A stretch of 64,000 bases of DNA from an uncultured Oscillospiraceae bacterium (GTDB taxonomy: Bacteria > Bacillota > Clostridia > Oscillospirales > Ruminococcaceae). Under the pieces are notes generated by a model, which saw only the letters and a list, made by a program, of their open reading frames with translations, had not been told where the DNA came from and made no database searches. The stretch is taken from contig CAKSKG010000006.1 in NCBI GenBank assembly GCA_934464775.1, forward strand, positions 58,850 through 122,849. The letters are read 5' to 3'. How positions within the stretch are numbered: position 1 is the first letter of the stretch; every line of letters begins with the position of its first letter. Below are positions 35,757 through 44,850 of the stretch, piece after piece. The position numbers were made by a program, and so were the translations under genes.

Positions 35757-38621
35757 TTATTTTCTGTGCATTCCTCTTGCTCTGCCCACCTCGGTGTTCA
35801 GCACACGGATTATTTTTCTGATGTCAACGGGCTTGCTTAGGTGATCGTTCATGCCTGCCTGACGTGCTGCTTCCTTGTCCTCGCTGAAAGCATTTGCCGT
35901 CATTGCAATGATAGGTATTATCTTTGAATCCTCACGTCCCGAACTGCGTATCGCCTTTGAAGCATCAAGTCCGTTCATAACGGGCATCTGGAGATCCATG
36001 AACACGGCGTCATAATAAAATGCTTCCTTTGAAAGATACATATCAACGCCGTTCTTTCCGTTATCTGCGACCTCGACCGCAACTCCCACGTCCTCCAGCA
36101 GACGGCAGATTATCTCCTGATTAAGCTCGTTGTCCTCAACAACAAGTATGCGAAGCCCCTTAACTGCGGAAGCTGCGTCCTCGGCAGTTGTCTTTTTCTC
36201 CGAAACAAGTATCTGCTCCTCGGTGGCGGCAGGAACGGAAAGATGCACACAGAACGTTGTACCCATGCCCGGCTCACTGACCACGGTGATCCTGCCGTTC
36301 ATAAGATCGACGATATTCTTCACAATGGAAAGTCCCAGTCCCGTACCGTTGTTATTGTTGCCCTCACGCTCAAACGGCTCGAACATTTTCTTCTGAAATT
36401 CCTTGCTCATTCCGATACCGTTGTCAATGATGTAAAAATCACAGGTCATGAATCCGTTTTCCCTGCGCTTATTTTTCTCCTCATAGACCACCGTTCCGCC
36501 CGACGGAGTGTACTTTATCGCATTTGAAAGAAGATTATAAAATATCTGGTAAAATCTTACCTTATCCACCCATATCGAAACCGGCTCGGAATCATGCCTT
36601 ATTTCAAGCTTGATGCCCTTTGACTGCGCCAGCGGCTCAAAAACATTTTTCAGCGTGGTGATAAATTCCTCATAGGTGAACACCTCGGGACGAAGCACCA
36701 TTTCACCGCTTTCGATCTTCGCCATATCAAGGATATCATTTATCAGCGACAGCAGGAAATTGCCCGAAGATTCCACCTTTGTAAGATCTTCCCTGAGCTT
36801 GTCGGGATCGTTTATATCCTCTCTCATGAACCTTGTCATATTGATTATCGCATTCATGGGTGTGCGGATATCATGGCTCATATTTGATAAAAACAGCGAT
36901 TTTGCACGGTTCGCCTGCTCTGCCGCAACATAAGCCTTTTCAAGCTCCTGCTGCGCCTTTATCTCCTTGGAGCGCTCCTCGGAGATATTTTTAACATACC
37001 AGATTATCCGTGCATTTTCCTCGGTAAAGGGCTGTATGGGAATAAATTCCGAACGGACCCACTGTATTCCCGAAACGGTATATCTTTCATATGTGATACT
37101 GTATACATCGTTGCCGCCTGCCAGCTGCTTCATGAGATTCCGTGCATCAAGAGCCTTTATGACCTGATCGCGGTATTCTCTCAGAACATATTTTGTGGTG
37201 ATAAAAAATGCTGCCTCGTCAAAATTTTCACCCAGCTTGTTGATATCGTCCTGCTCGCCTGCCGTCACCTTGATCGGCAATATCTTGTTAACGGAAAGGT
37301 CGATATAGCTTATCCTGTAATAGATGTCACGGAGCAGCTCCAGCGATTTGTTCAGCCTTTCGGCAGATTCATAGGCAGCCTGAAGCTCGGCATTCGCCTG
37401 CCTGAGACGGTCGCTGTAATCACGCTCCTTTGCCTTTTCGTTGTCTATATCACGGACATACCACACAAAGCGGGAATTATAGCGGGAATATCCGCCCATG
37501 GGCACAAGATCGGCCTGCATCCACTTGTACCTGTCCCCCAACTGCCTATGGTATGTGAAGCTGACAGTTGATTTTTCCTTAAATGCATTTTCAAGATATG
37601 CAGGCGCAGAAAGGCTTATAAATTTTGCCTTGTCATCGGGGTGAACATACTTTTCAGCCCACAGCTCCGCCAGCTTTGTGTACTGTTTCGGATAATACTG
37701 TTCTTTCTCCTGCTCCTCAACAGGAACTTTTATATTATAAACACGGTCAGAACTCATATCAATGCATAAGATCTTATAAAACATATCACGCATGAGAGTG
37801 AATGCTTCACGGTTTATCTCCATTGTGCGCTGCTGCGCCGTAACGTCCGTACCGATTATTATTGCAATGATGTGACCGTTTGTATCATTTCGGAACATAA
37901 GGGCATTGGTGCGGTAATATTTGTCCCTCTGGGGTATGTAATATTCCGATTCAACATTGTTTTTGCCGTTGTTGAACTCATTTATAAGCCCTTCACAGGT
38001 CCATGCCAGCACGCCCGTAGTGCTGGTGAGCCTGATATCAAACTGCTTCATGAACGCCTTATTGAAATCATCGAAAAATATAGGTACTGTCAGACCCATT
38101 ATCTCAAATGGGTCGCTGCCGTCCGAAGTGACAAAACGCTCTTTTATCATACCGTCATTCAGATCCATGCGATAACTGTATCTTGCATTGGCAAGAAGAG
38201 CGTCACGATACTGCTTTCGCTCCATGGAAAGCTCGGCGGAAAGACGGCTTTCCTCTGTCATGTCGATAAGATTGCAGATGATATATCTTCCGCCGTCATC
38301 GGACTCCCGAAGCTTTATGGAATACTTGACGGTAAGCCTGCTTCCGTCCTTTCTTTCGGCATGACATACTCCGACGCTGCTTTTTCCTGTTTCACGGAGC
38401 AGCGACATCGTGCGCCTTATCTGAACAAGCTCTTCCTCGGGAAGCATTGACGCAATGATGTGCATGATCTTAGAGCTGTCCTCATCGGCGCAGTCAAAAA
38501 TACGCTTTGCCTCGTCATTTATCATTATCAGCCTATAACTTTTGGAATCAAATACCAGAATGCCGCTGTCAAGGGTCTGAATGATCTTTTCGGACCATAT
38601 AGTCTTTTCGATGTTGTTCAT
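35757..38621 (-). CDS. Hybrid sensor histidine kinase with PAS domains and a receiver
   Basis: This 954-residue cytoplasmic kinase has no membrane segment. It shows about four PAS-like sensor repeats: roughly residues 15-125 and 130-265, then two related modules at 280-395 and 430-555 that share a 'FxWYVRDI/IWYVKNI' ending. Next come HisKA with the phosphoacceptor in NMSHDIRTPMNA, the HATPase domain (NLLSNAIKYTP, DNGIGM, GTGLGLSIVKN), and a C-terminal receiver with VVEDNELNQE and phospho-Asp in VFMDLQMPVMNG. No output regulator is adjacent, so a separate HPt or regulator is needed. The ATG at 38621 is preferred over the GTG at 38627. Confidence 0.9.
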   Translation of the reverse strand: MNNIEKTIWSEKIIQTLDSGILVFDSKSYRLIMINDEAKRIFDCADEDSSKIMHIIASMLPEEELVQIRRTMSLLRETGKSSVGVCHAERKDGSRLTVKYSIKLRESDDGGRYIICNLIDMTEESRLSAELSMERKQYRDALLANARYSYRMDLNDGMIKERFVTSDGSDPFEIMGLTVPIFFDDFNKAFMKQFDIRLTSTTGVLAWTCEGLINEFNNGKNNVESEYYIPQRDKYYRTNALMFRNDTNGHIIAIIIGTDVTAQQRTMEINREAFTLMRDMFYKILCIDMSSDRVYNIKVPVEEQEKEQYYPKQYTKLAELWAEKYVHPDDKAKFISLSAPAYLENAFKEKSTVSFTYHRQLGDRYKWMQADLVPMGGYSRYNSRFVWYVRDIDNEKAKERDYSDRLRQANAELQAAYESAERLNKSLELLRDIYYRISYIDLSVNKILPIKVTAGEQDDINKLGENFDEAAFFITTKYVLREYRDQVIKALDARNLMKQLAGGNDVYSITYERYTVSGIQWVRSEFIPIQPFTEENARIIWYVKNISEERSKEIKAQQELEKAYVAAEQANRAKSLFLSNMSHDIRTPMNAIINMTRFMREDINDPDKLREDLTKVESSGNFLLSLINDILDMAKIESGEMVLRPEVFTYEEFITTLKNVFEPLAQSKGIKLEIRHDSEPVSIWVDKVRFYQIFYNLLSNAIKYTPSGGTVVYEEKNKRRENGFMTCDFYIIDNGIGMSKEFQKKMFEPFEREGNNNNGTGLGLSIVKNIVDLMNGRITVVSEPGMGTTFCVHLSVPAATEEQILVSEKKTTAEDAASAVKGLRILVVEDNELNQEIICRLLEDVGVAVEVADNGKNGVDMYLSKEAFYYDAVFMDLQMPVMNGLDASKAIRSSGREDSKIIPIIAMTANAFSEDKEAARQAGMNDHLSKPVDIRKIIRVLNTEVGRARGMHRK

Positions 38622-38737
38622 ATTCACGCCCGCCTGTTAAATCGTAATATTTGCTGCATATAAAATAATTATATCACAGTTGCCGTCCGATTACAAGCGA
38701 CAAACGGATAATTCGTGTAAAAATGTGATTTTTAAAA

Positions 38738-38773
38738 ATAATGACCGCATGGGCTTCAAATCCCGTGCGGTCG
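38738..38773 (-). terminator. Terminator of the small secreted acidic protein gene
   Basis: GACCGCA-TGGG and CCCG-TGCGGTC form an 11-bp stem, followed by ATTATTTTT on the minus strand, about 17 bases past the stop at 38790. Confidence 0.78.
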
Positions 38774-38789
38774 GGTGTGATTTTCATTG

Positions 38790-39008
38790 TTATTCGTCGT
38801 CCGTTTCATTTTCTGCATACATAATATCATCATCGTCATCATCTCTGCTGCTGCCCGATGAAACAGCATCGGCAGAAGCGCTGCGAATTATAGTCTGGGA
38901 CTGAGGGGGTATGCTGTGACTGTCCGAAAGGCTTCCCGATGTGACCGAAGCGGAAGCAGCCGCCATTGCAAGTATAAAAGCCGCAGATAATATTTTAGAT
39001 GAACTCAT
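38790..39008 (-). CDS. Small secreted acidic protein of unknown function
   Basis: This 72-residue product starts MSSSKILSAAFILAMAAASA, a clear signal peptide, followed by a Ser-rich stretch and an Asp6 run near the C-terminus (SSRDDDDDDIMYAE). The acidic run could bind cations or positively charged surfaces, which is inference. The ATG at 39008 has an AAAGGAC site. The longer frame upstream to 39086 has no ribosome site. It stands alone between the histidine kinase and the dispersed repeat. Not recognised as a known family. Confidence 0.62.
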   Translation of the reverse strand: MSSSKILSAAFILAMAAASASVTSGSLSDSHSIPPQSQTIIRSASADAVSSGSSRDDDDDDIMYAENETDDE

Positions 39009-39137
39009 TTTAACCGTCCTTTCCGATAATATGTGGTTTCTTTTGTTTCTGTATTTTGTATTATAGACGTTTTGTATAAAAATCATATTGGCAGACGGTG
39101 AAAATTGAGTGAAAATTTCACTAAAGAAAGAAGTAAC

Positions 39138-39318
39138 ATAGGTATAAAAGTTTCGTCCACCTTTTCAAAGGTGGCAGGAATCCAAAGGGCGGAGCCCGTG
39201 GTCGCCGTCCGCAGACGGCGAAATCCCCATTGTGCAAGAGCGGCAAATGATACAAGGGACTTAAAATCCCTCGTGTTAGAGAAATGCCGCCGAGAAATGC
39301 ATAAGCATTGCGAGGCTT
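39138..39318 (+). repeat. Dispersed structured repeat, copy 2 (long form)
   Basis: This 181-bp element matches copy 1 (16992-17118, opposite orientation) in its hairpin order. The first stem here is CCACCTTT/AAAGGTGG where copy 1 has CAAGCTTT/AAAGCTTG, so the stem is kept while the bases change. Copy 2 has an extra 62-base module at 39229-39290 that itself folds as nested stems (GCGGCA/TGCCGC outside, AGGGA/TCCCT inside). Its right end reaches the stop codon of the GNAT pseudogene. Confidence 0.85.
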
Positions 39319-39755
39319 AAATATGCATATAAATCAGCGGATAAGGTCCGCCCTCCTCGTCGGTCTCTGTCCTCTTGTAAGCATTGAACCCCATGTGCCC
39401 GTAAAATCCCAAAGCGGAGCGGTTCTGCTCGTTGACGGTAAGCTCGGTCACATTGTATTTTTCAACGGCAAGGGTAATCAGCTGCCTGCCCAGACCGTGC
39501 CCCCTCTCGTCGGGAGCAATAAACAGCATTTCCGGCCTGCCGTTTTGCACGCCCATAAATGCGCAGATAATTCCCTCATTTTCCGCAATGATAAGGTTTT
39601 CAACGCCGTTTATCGCCTGAGGAACGTATTTCTTTTATTCTTAAAATTTCATCTTCCGAAAGAAAATCATGGGTCGCACGGACGGAGCTTTCCCATACTT
39701 TTATAAGCTGCTCCGTAAGCACGGAGGTTCTTTCGGTAACTTCTTTAATAATCAT
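39317..39755 (-). pseudogene. GNAT-family N-acetyltransferase, frameshifted
   Basis: The minus-strand start at 39755 (MIIKEVTERTSVLTEQLIKV) has a GGGAG site and reads 51 codons to a premature stop. In another frame the sequence continues as YVPQAINGVENLIIAENEG and then MGVQNGRPEMLFIAPDERGHGLGRQLI, with the acetyl-CoA motif R-G-H-G-L-G-R. A single extra A in the stretch GAAATACG (near 39627-39632) explains the shift, because removing it joins ILRIKE to YVPQAINGVE. The gene is therefore either broken or carries a base-calling error. The dispersed repeat abuts the stop codon, and it may have replaced the original 3' end. Confidence 0.82.
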
Positions 39756-39826
39756 TCCACATCTCCCTATAAAAACTGCCGCTTCATAATAAAATGAAAC
39801 GGCAGAAATAATAACTATTTCAAAGC

Positions 39827-40648
39827 TTACGCCTTGGCTGCTTCAACAGTAACATAACCGTTTCCGCACTTCTTTATTACCTTTGCAGGGCAGGCAGCGG
39901 CACATTTTCCGCATACCGTACACTTGTCATAGTCGATGCGCGCAAGATTGTCGATAACGTGGATAGCATCGTTCTCGCACTTCTTCTCGCAGAGCTTGCA
40001 GCCCAGACAGCCGCTCTTGCAGACTGAACGGACTACCTTGCCCATGTCGGTGGAAGAGCATCTTACGTCGATCTGCTTTGTGATGTCCCTTACAACGATA
40101 ATGTTGTTGGGGCAGGTCTTTGCGCAAAGTCCGCAGCCGATGCACTTTGCGGGATCAATGTCCGCAAGTCCGTTGTTAATGGAAATTGCACCGTTGGGGC
40201 AGACAGCCGCACAGTCGCCGAAGCCGAGGCAGGCGTGTGTGCAGAGCTTTGAGCCGTTGTAAAAACGATTTGCCGACAGACAGGTCTGTGTGCCGTTGTA
40301 CTTGTACTTCACAGATGTTGAATCGCAGTTTCCGCTGCATCTTACAACAGCTATCTGTGCATTGACATTTCCTGCGTCAACGCCCATGAGCGCTGCGATC
40401 CTGCCTGCGCATTCCGCACCGCCGGGACGGCACATATTAACAGGTGCGCCGTTCTCAACGATAGACTTTGCATAGTCGGAGCAGCCCGAAAATCCGCAGC
40501 TTCCGCAGTTTACCTGGGGAAGTATCTCATTGATCTCGTCAATTCTCGGGTCAGTCTTGACCTCGAAAAGCTTTGATACGATAGTGAGCAGCACGCCCGA
40601 ACCAAGTCCAAGAGCGGCAAACACCAGAACAGGAAGTAAAATATCCAT
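39827..40648 (-). CDS. rnfB: Ion-translocating electron transport complex subunit RnfB
   Basis: RnfB is the ferredoxin-like subunit that feeds electrons into the Rnf complex. The 273-residue protein has one N-terminal membrane anchor, then the NCGSCGFSGCSDYA cluster of the RnfB/4Fe-4S family. Three ferredoxin-type CxxCxxCxxxCP sets follow (AAVCPNG with CIGCGLCAKTCP, CLGCKLCEKKC and CTVCGKCAAACP). It is the last gene of the rnfCDGEAB operon, in the usual clostridial order. Confidence 0.96.
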   Translation of the reverse strand: MDILLPVLVFAALGLGSGVLLTIVSKLFEVKTDPRIDEINEILPQVNCGSCGFSGCSDYAKSIVENGAPVNMCRPGGAECAGRIAALMGVDAGNVNAQIAVVRCSGNCDSTSVKYKYNGTQTCLSANRFYNGSKLCTHACLGFGDCAAVCPNGAISINNGLADIDPAKCIGCGLCAKTCPNNIIVVRDITKQIDVRCSSTDMGKVVRSVCKSGCLGCKLCEKKCENDAIHVIDNLARIDYDKCTVCGKCAAACPAKVIKKCGNGYVTVEAAKA

Positions 40649-40669
40649 TTAAATTACCGTCCTTTCCGA

Positions 40670-41251
40670 TCAGGAAAACATTCCAGAAAATCCCATGAAG
40701 CTTACCGATACGATAGATGCGGCAATAAGCGTTGCGGGGATCCCCTTGAACATCTCAGGCACGTCGGCTGCATTTACTCTGGAACGCACGCCGCTGAATA
40801 TGATGAGCGACATTGTAAAGCCAAGTCCGCCGCCCAGTGAATTTACGATAGACTGAACGAAATTATACTCGTTGTCGATGTTAAGAATAGTAACACCCAG
40901 TACCGCACAGTTTGTTGTGATAAGCGGCAGATATACACCCAGCGCATTATAAAGCGAGGGCATTTTCTTCTTGAGTATCATTTCGATAAGCTGAACGAAA
41001 AGCGCAATGATAAGGATAAACGCTATCGTTTTCATGTATGTGATCTCCATGGGGACCAGTATGCCGTAATAAATAGGATATGTACAAGCGGTTGCGCATA
41101 CCATTACAAAGGTTACGGCAGCGCCCATTCCCACGGCACTGTCAAGCTTCTTGGAAACTCCCAGAAAGGGGCAGATTCCCATGAACTTTGAAAGTACGAA
41201 GTTGTCACAGAGAATTGCATTCAGCAGAATTACTATTAATGCGGTTTTCAT
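40670..41251 (-). CDS. rnfA: Rnf complex subunit RnfA
   Basis: RnfA is one of the two paralogous six-helix membrane subunits (with RnfE) that form the ion path of the Rnf complex. The 193-residue protein has six membrane segments and the conserved NFVLSKFMGICPFLGVSKK and TTNCAVLGV, each with a cysteine that in related complexes holds a membrane [2Fe-2S] cluster. Its start overlaps the RnfE stop at 41251, so translation is coupled. Confidence 0.96.
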   Translation of the reverse strand: MKTALIVILLNAILCDNFVLSKFMGICPFLGVSKKLDSAVGMGAAVTFVMVCATACTYPIYYGILVPMEITYMKTIAFILIIALFVQLIEMILKKKMPSLYNALGVYLPLITTNCAVLGVTILNIDNEYNFVQSIVNSLGGGLGFTMSLIIFSGVRSRVNAADVPEMFKGIPATLIAASIVSVSFMGFSGMFS

Positions 41252-41931
41252 TATTTACTGCACTCCCCTTTCCCGCCTTCACAGCGTTCGCAGGCAGACG
41301 AATTGGGGCAGGCTGCGCAGCCCAGCGTCTGAGGCGGCTTCTTGTTTGCCAGCTTGTTTACTGCGGCTATGATACAGCCCAGAGCGAAAAATCCGCCTGC
41401 GGGCATGATGAATATTGACATAGGTGTATCCATATGGAGCGACATTCCCATCCATGAGCCTGCACCCAGTATCTCTCTTACGCTTCCCATGATGAACAGC
41501 GCCAGCGTAAAGCCGATGCCCATTCCGATACCGTCCAGTGCGGAACGGAAAACCGTATTCTTCGATGCAAAAGCTTCCGCACGTCCGAGAATGATACAGT
41601 TAACGGTGATAAGCGAAAGATACAGTCCCAGACTGTCGTAAAGCTCGGGCAGATAGCCCTTCATGAGAAATTCGATGAGCGTTACAAAGCCTGCGATGAT
41701 AACGATAAAGCTCGGCAGACGAACTGCCTTGGGAATAGCTCTTTTCAGTGCGGAAAGCACTATGTTTGAGCAGACAAGTACAAATGTGGTTGCAAGACCC
41801 ATGCCTATGCCGTTGCTTGCCTGTGTGGTCACGGCGAGAGTGGGACACATACCCAGAAGTGTGACCAGTGTGGGGTTTTCCTTTATGATACCCTTGGTAA
41901 GATCATAAAGAGCGGATTTCTTATCACTCAC
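41251..41931 (-). CDS. rnfE: Rnf complex subunit RnfE with a Cys-rich C-terminal tail
   Basis: RnfE is the partner of RnfA in the membrane core. The 226-residue protein has six membrane segments with LLGMCPTLAVT and TVNCIILGRAEAF, which hold the conserved cysteines. Unlike a minimal RnfE, it carries about 25 extra residues at the C-terminus containing five cysteines (LGCAACPNSSACERCEGG, then GECSK). These could bind a metal or cluster on one face of the membrane. The extension is visible in the sequence; its function is speculation. It overlaps rnfG by 8 bases. Confidence 0.93.
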   Translation of the reverse strand: MSDKKSALYDLTKGIIKENPTLVTLLGMCPTLAVTTQASNGIGMGLATTFVLVCSNIVLSALKRAIPKAVRLPSFIVIIAGFVTLIEFLMKGYLPELYDSLGLYLSLITVNCIILGRAEAFASKNTVFRSALDGIGMGIGFTLALFIMGSVREILGAGSWMGMSLHMDTPMSIFIMPAGGFFALGCIIAAVNKLANKKPPQTLGCAACPNSSACERCEGGKGECSK

Positions 41932-42475
41932 CGAATATCACCTCTTTCTGTTCGCTGTATGTGCGGATAGCAGTTTCGGCTGCCCTCTTCATGCCGTTAG
42001 ATGAACGTGTAGCACCCGTAACATTTGTCACTGCATCAACATCGCTCTCGGCGGAAAGTCCCGCAAAGCTGTCAAGGAAGCTCTTGTCCTGCACCTTTGT
42101 GCCCAGACCCGGAGTTTCTCCGATAGTCATAATGGAGATACCCTTGATGCTGCCGTCGGTGTCCATGCCGACCAGCATATAAAGACCGCCCTTTGAGTAA
42201 CCGTCGGAGGTTATCTCAAAAGCAACTGTGCCGTCGGAGCCTTTGATAACGGAATCAACGCCGTCAAATGCGGTAACTGTGCCGTCATCGTTTTTCAGCA
42301 TCTCATAACCGTCGGAAGTGCCGTAGATCTCTGTGAGAGCGTCCTTCATCTTGTCGGTTATCATGCCTGTTGTATCAACATATGTAAGATTGTATGCAAA
42401 GACCAGCAGTCCGCAGACAAGTGCGCATATTATTGTAAGCACCAGAGGAGGAAGAATTTTTTCTTTCATTTTCAC
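41924..42475 (-). CDS. rnfG: Rnf complex subunit RnfG
   Basis: RnfG is a membrane-anchored flavoprotein with FMN bound covalently to a threonine. The 183-residue protein has an N-terminal membrane segment (residues 10-30) and an FMN-binding domain with the attachment motif SGATRSSN in the form TNVTGATRSSNGM. The acidic periplasmic-like domain precedes it. It overlaps rnfD at the start and rnfE at the end, within a coupled operon. Confidence 0.95.
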   Translation of the reverse strand: MKMKEKILPPLVLTIICALVCGLLVFAYNLTYVDTTGMITDKMKDALTEIYGTSDGYEMLKNDDGTVTAFDGVDSVIKGSDGTVAFEITSDGYSKGGLYMLVGMDTDGSIKGISIMTIGETPGLGTKVQDKSFLDSFAGLSAESDVDAVTNVTGATRSSNGMKRAAETAIRTYSEQKEVIFGE

Positions 42476-43419
42476 TTGCCCTCCTTAACAGGTGTTTTTG
42501 CACCCAGAGGCTTAGTCTGAGTAAGTCTGTCGATATAAGGTGTGAGAAGATTCATTATCAGAATGGAGAAGGAAACGCCCTCGGGATAGTTTCCGTAGTT
42601 TCTGATAACGAATGTGATTATTCCGCAGCCCAGACCGAAGATGAACTTGCCCTTTGCTGTGAGCGGAGTTGTTGCATAGTCTGTTGCCATGAAGAATGCG
42701 CCTATCATAAGTCCGCCAGAAAGCAGCTGATAAAGAACATCTCCGCCTGTCAGAGCTGTAAGAAGCGCAACGGAACCGATGAATGCAATGGGCGCAGCGG
42801 GAGAGATTATTCTCGCAATGATAAGATAAACGCCGCCGATTATGAGCGCCAGTGCGCATACCTCACCGATACAGCCGCCGCAGTTGCCCAGCAGCAGATC
42901 CTTGTAAGTAAATGCTCCCGTTCCGAGAACATCGCTGTTGAGAGGAGTTGCGCTTGTGATAACATCAGCGCTCTCCCTGTACCAATAGGGCTTCGCCCAG
43001 TTGGACATATATGCCGTAAAGGAAAGCATCATAACGATACGTCCCACAATGGCAGGGTTTGCAAAGTTCTGACCGATGCCGCCGAAAAGCTGCTTTGTGA
43101 CAGCGATAGCAACAAAGCTGCCGATAACAGCCATCCAGAGAGGAATGGTCGAGGGAAGATTCATGCCTAAGAGAAGTCCCGTAACAACAGCGGAAAGATC
43201 GGCTATTGTCTGGTCTTTCTTCATGATGATGCGGCAGAGAGCTTCAAATATAACGCTGGAAGCAATGCATACCAGCAGCACAACAGCAGCTCTTACGCCG
43301 AATATAACGCAGCCCATTACCGCCGCAGGAAGAAGTGCAAGGATAACATTCAGCATCACAAGCTGAGTGGAAAGTCCCGTTCTGCGGTGCGGAGAGGGTT
43401 CAACTATAAGTCCGTTCAA
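42472..43419 (-). CDS. rnfD: Rnf complex subunit RnfD
   Basis: RnfD is a multi-pass flavoprotein that holds a covalent FMN on a threonine. The 315-residue protein has eight or more membrane segments, the flavin attachment motif TSATPLNSD, and the shared RnfD/NqrB phrase FMATDYATTPLTAKG. It is the second gene of the operon, beginning 35 bases after rnfC. Confidence 0.95.
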   Translation of the reverse strand: MNGLIVEPSPHRRTGLSTQLVMLNVILALLPAAVMGCVIFGVRAAVVLLVCIASSVIFEALCRIIMKKDQTIADLSAVVTGLLLGMNLPSTIPLWMAVIGSFVAIAVTKQLFGGIGQNFANPAIVGRIVMMLSFTAYMSNWAKPYWYRESADVITSATPLNSDVLGTGAFTYKDLLLGNCGGCIGEVCALALIIGGVYLIIARIISPAAPIAFIGSVALLTALTGGDVLYQLLSGGLMIGAFFMATDYATTPLTAKGKFIFGLGCGIITFVIRNYGNYPEGVSFSILIMNLLTPYIDRLTQTKPLGAKTPVKEGK

Positions 43420-43453
43420 GAAAATACCTCCGATTCAATAATATAGTGACGCA

Positions 43454-44743
43454 TCACTTTTTGGGTCTTGGGATAAGCGCCTTTGCCAGCTGATTTGTTT
43501 CCGCAAGATTTCTGTGTGCGGGGCAGGCATATGTGCAGCAGCCGCAGTTCATGCAGAGAGTTACTTTCAGCTTTTTAAGCATTTCGATATCCTTTGCCTT
43601 GTATGCATTCTCGATAGATACGGGCATAAGATTCAGAGGACACGCTCTGATGCAGCTTCCGCAGCGGATACAAGCCGTTTCCTTGGGCAGCTTAACGTCC
43701 TTGAAAGCAAGTATCGCATTTGTGTTTTTCAGCACGGGCTGCATGGTATCATAAAGAGTAATACCCATCATAGGTCCGCCGTAAAGCACCATTTCGGTAT
43801 TTTCGGCACCCGTATAATCGAGAAGCTCCTGTATCGGAGTTCCTATGGGAACTATGTAATTGCCCTGATTTTTTGTCATGGCGTTTCCGTCAAGGGTTAT
43901 CCTCTTGTTTATAAGAGGCATTCCCGTTTCAAGATACTTATGAACGAATGCAACGGAGGAAACGTTCATTACCATAACGCCCTGATTTGCGGGAAGCTCA
44001 CCCTCGCCAACTACCCTGCCTGTTGCGGAATAGATTATCACCTTTTCCGCTCCCTGAGGATACTGCTGAGGAAGAGTAACAACGTCGATAGATCTGATAT
44101 CCGCAGTTTTTTCCTGCATGAGCTGAATAGCCTTGGGTTTGTTTGCCTCGATGCAGAGCTTGCAGTTGGGTATGTTCAGCTGCTTCTGCACTGTAAGGAT
44201 ACCCTGAATAACATCGTCAGGCTCTTCCATAAGCTGGCGGTAGTCCGATGTGATATGAGGCTCACACTCCGCAGCGTTTATGACCAGCGTGTCGATAGGT
44301 GTCTTTGCGGGATCAAAGTTCATCTTGATGTGAGTGGGAAATCCCGCTCCGCCGAGACCGCTGAGTCCGCTCTCTCTCATAGCCGCAATGAACGACTGCT
44401 TGTCGGTGATCTCGGGCACCTTTACATCGGGACATACTGTCTGTGCGCCGTCTGTCTTGATGCGTACAGCCTGACACACCGAGCCGTTGCTGTTGAGAAA
44501 ATCCTCCACGGCAGCAACCGTTCCCGAAACAGATGAATGTATCGGCACTGACATGAATGCGTCGGTATCGCCGATCTTCTGACCGACAGTTACCTCATCG
44601 CCCTTTTTCACCAGCGGCTTGCAGGGTGCTCCCATGTGCTGTGACATGATTATGAGCACTTCCGCAGGCAGCGGAAAATCAACGGTAGCGCAGTCTTCTG
44701 TTGCCTTATCGTGCCTGATGTGGATTCCGTTAAGTCTGTTCAA
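43454..44743 (-). CDS. rnfC: Rnf complex subunit RnfC
   Basis: RnfC is the peripheral NADH-oxidising subunit with FMN and two [4Fe-4S] clusters. The roughly 429-residue protein has the glycine-rich NADH/FMN loop GLGGAGFPTHIKM, VINAAECEPHIT, and the two C-terminal cluster sets CIRCGSCIRACP and CMNCGCCTYACP. The most likely start is a TTG at 44743 (LNRLNGIHI), 7 bases after GGAAGG. A GTG/ATG-like start further upstream gives 20 extra residues without conservation. It is the first gene of rnfCDGEAB. The complex couples ferredoxin and NAD to an ion gradient. Confidence 0.94.
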   Translation of the reverse strand: MNRLNGIHIRHDKATEDCATVDFPLPAEVLIIMSQHMGAPCKPLVKKGDEVTVGQKIGDTDAFMSVPIHSSVSGTVAAVEDFLNSNGSVCQAVRIKTDGAQTVCPDVKVPEITDKQSFIAAMRESGLSGLGGAGFPTHIKMNFDPAKTPIDTLVINAAECEPHITSDYRQLMEEPDDVIQGILTVQKQLNIPNCKLCIEANKPKAIQLMQEKTADIRSIDVVTLPQQYPQGAEKVIIYSATGRVVGEGELPANQGVMVMNVSSVAFVHKYLETGMPLINKRITLDGNAMTKNQGNYIVPIGTPIQELLDYTGAENTEMVLYGGPMMGITLYDTMQPVLKNTNAILAFKDVKLPKETACIRCGSCIRACPLNLMPVSIENAYKAKDIEMLKKLKVTLCMNCGCCTYACPAHRNLAETNQLAKALIPRPKK

Positions 44744-44850
44744 ATTCCAACCTTCCTTTCCCCGTGCGGACATAAAACAAATTATCTCCCCATATATCCG
44801 CATTCTGCGGCAATTTAAAGATTTGCCGCATTAAATCGTATCGGCAATTT

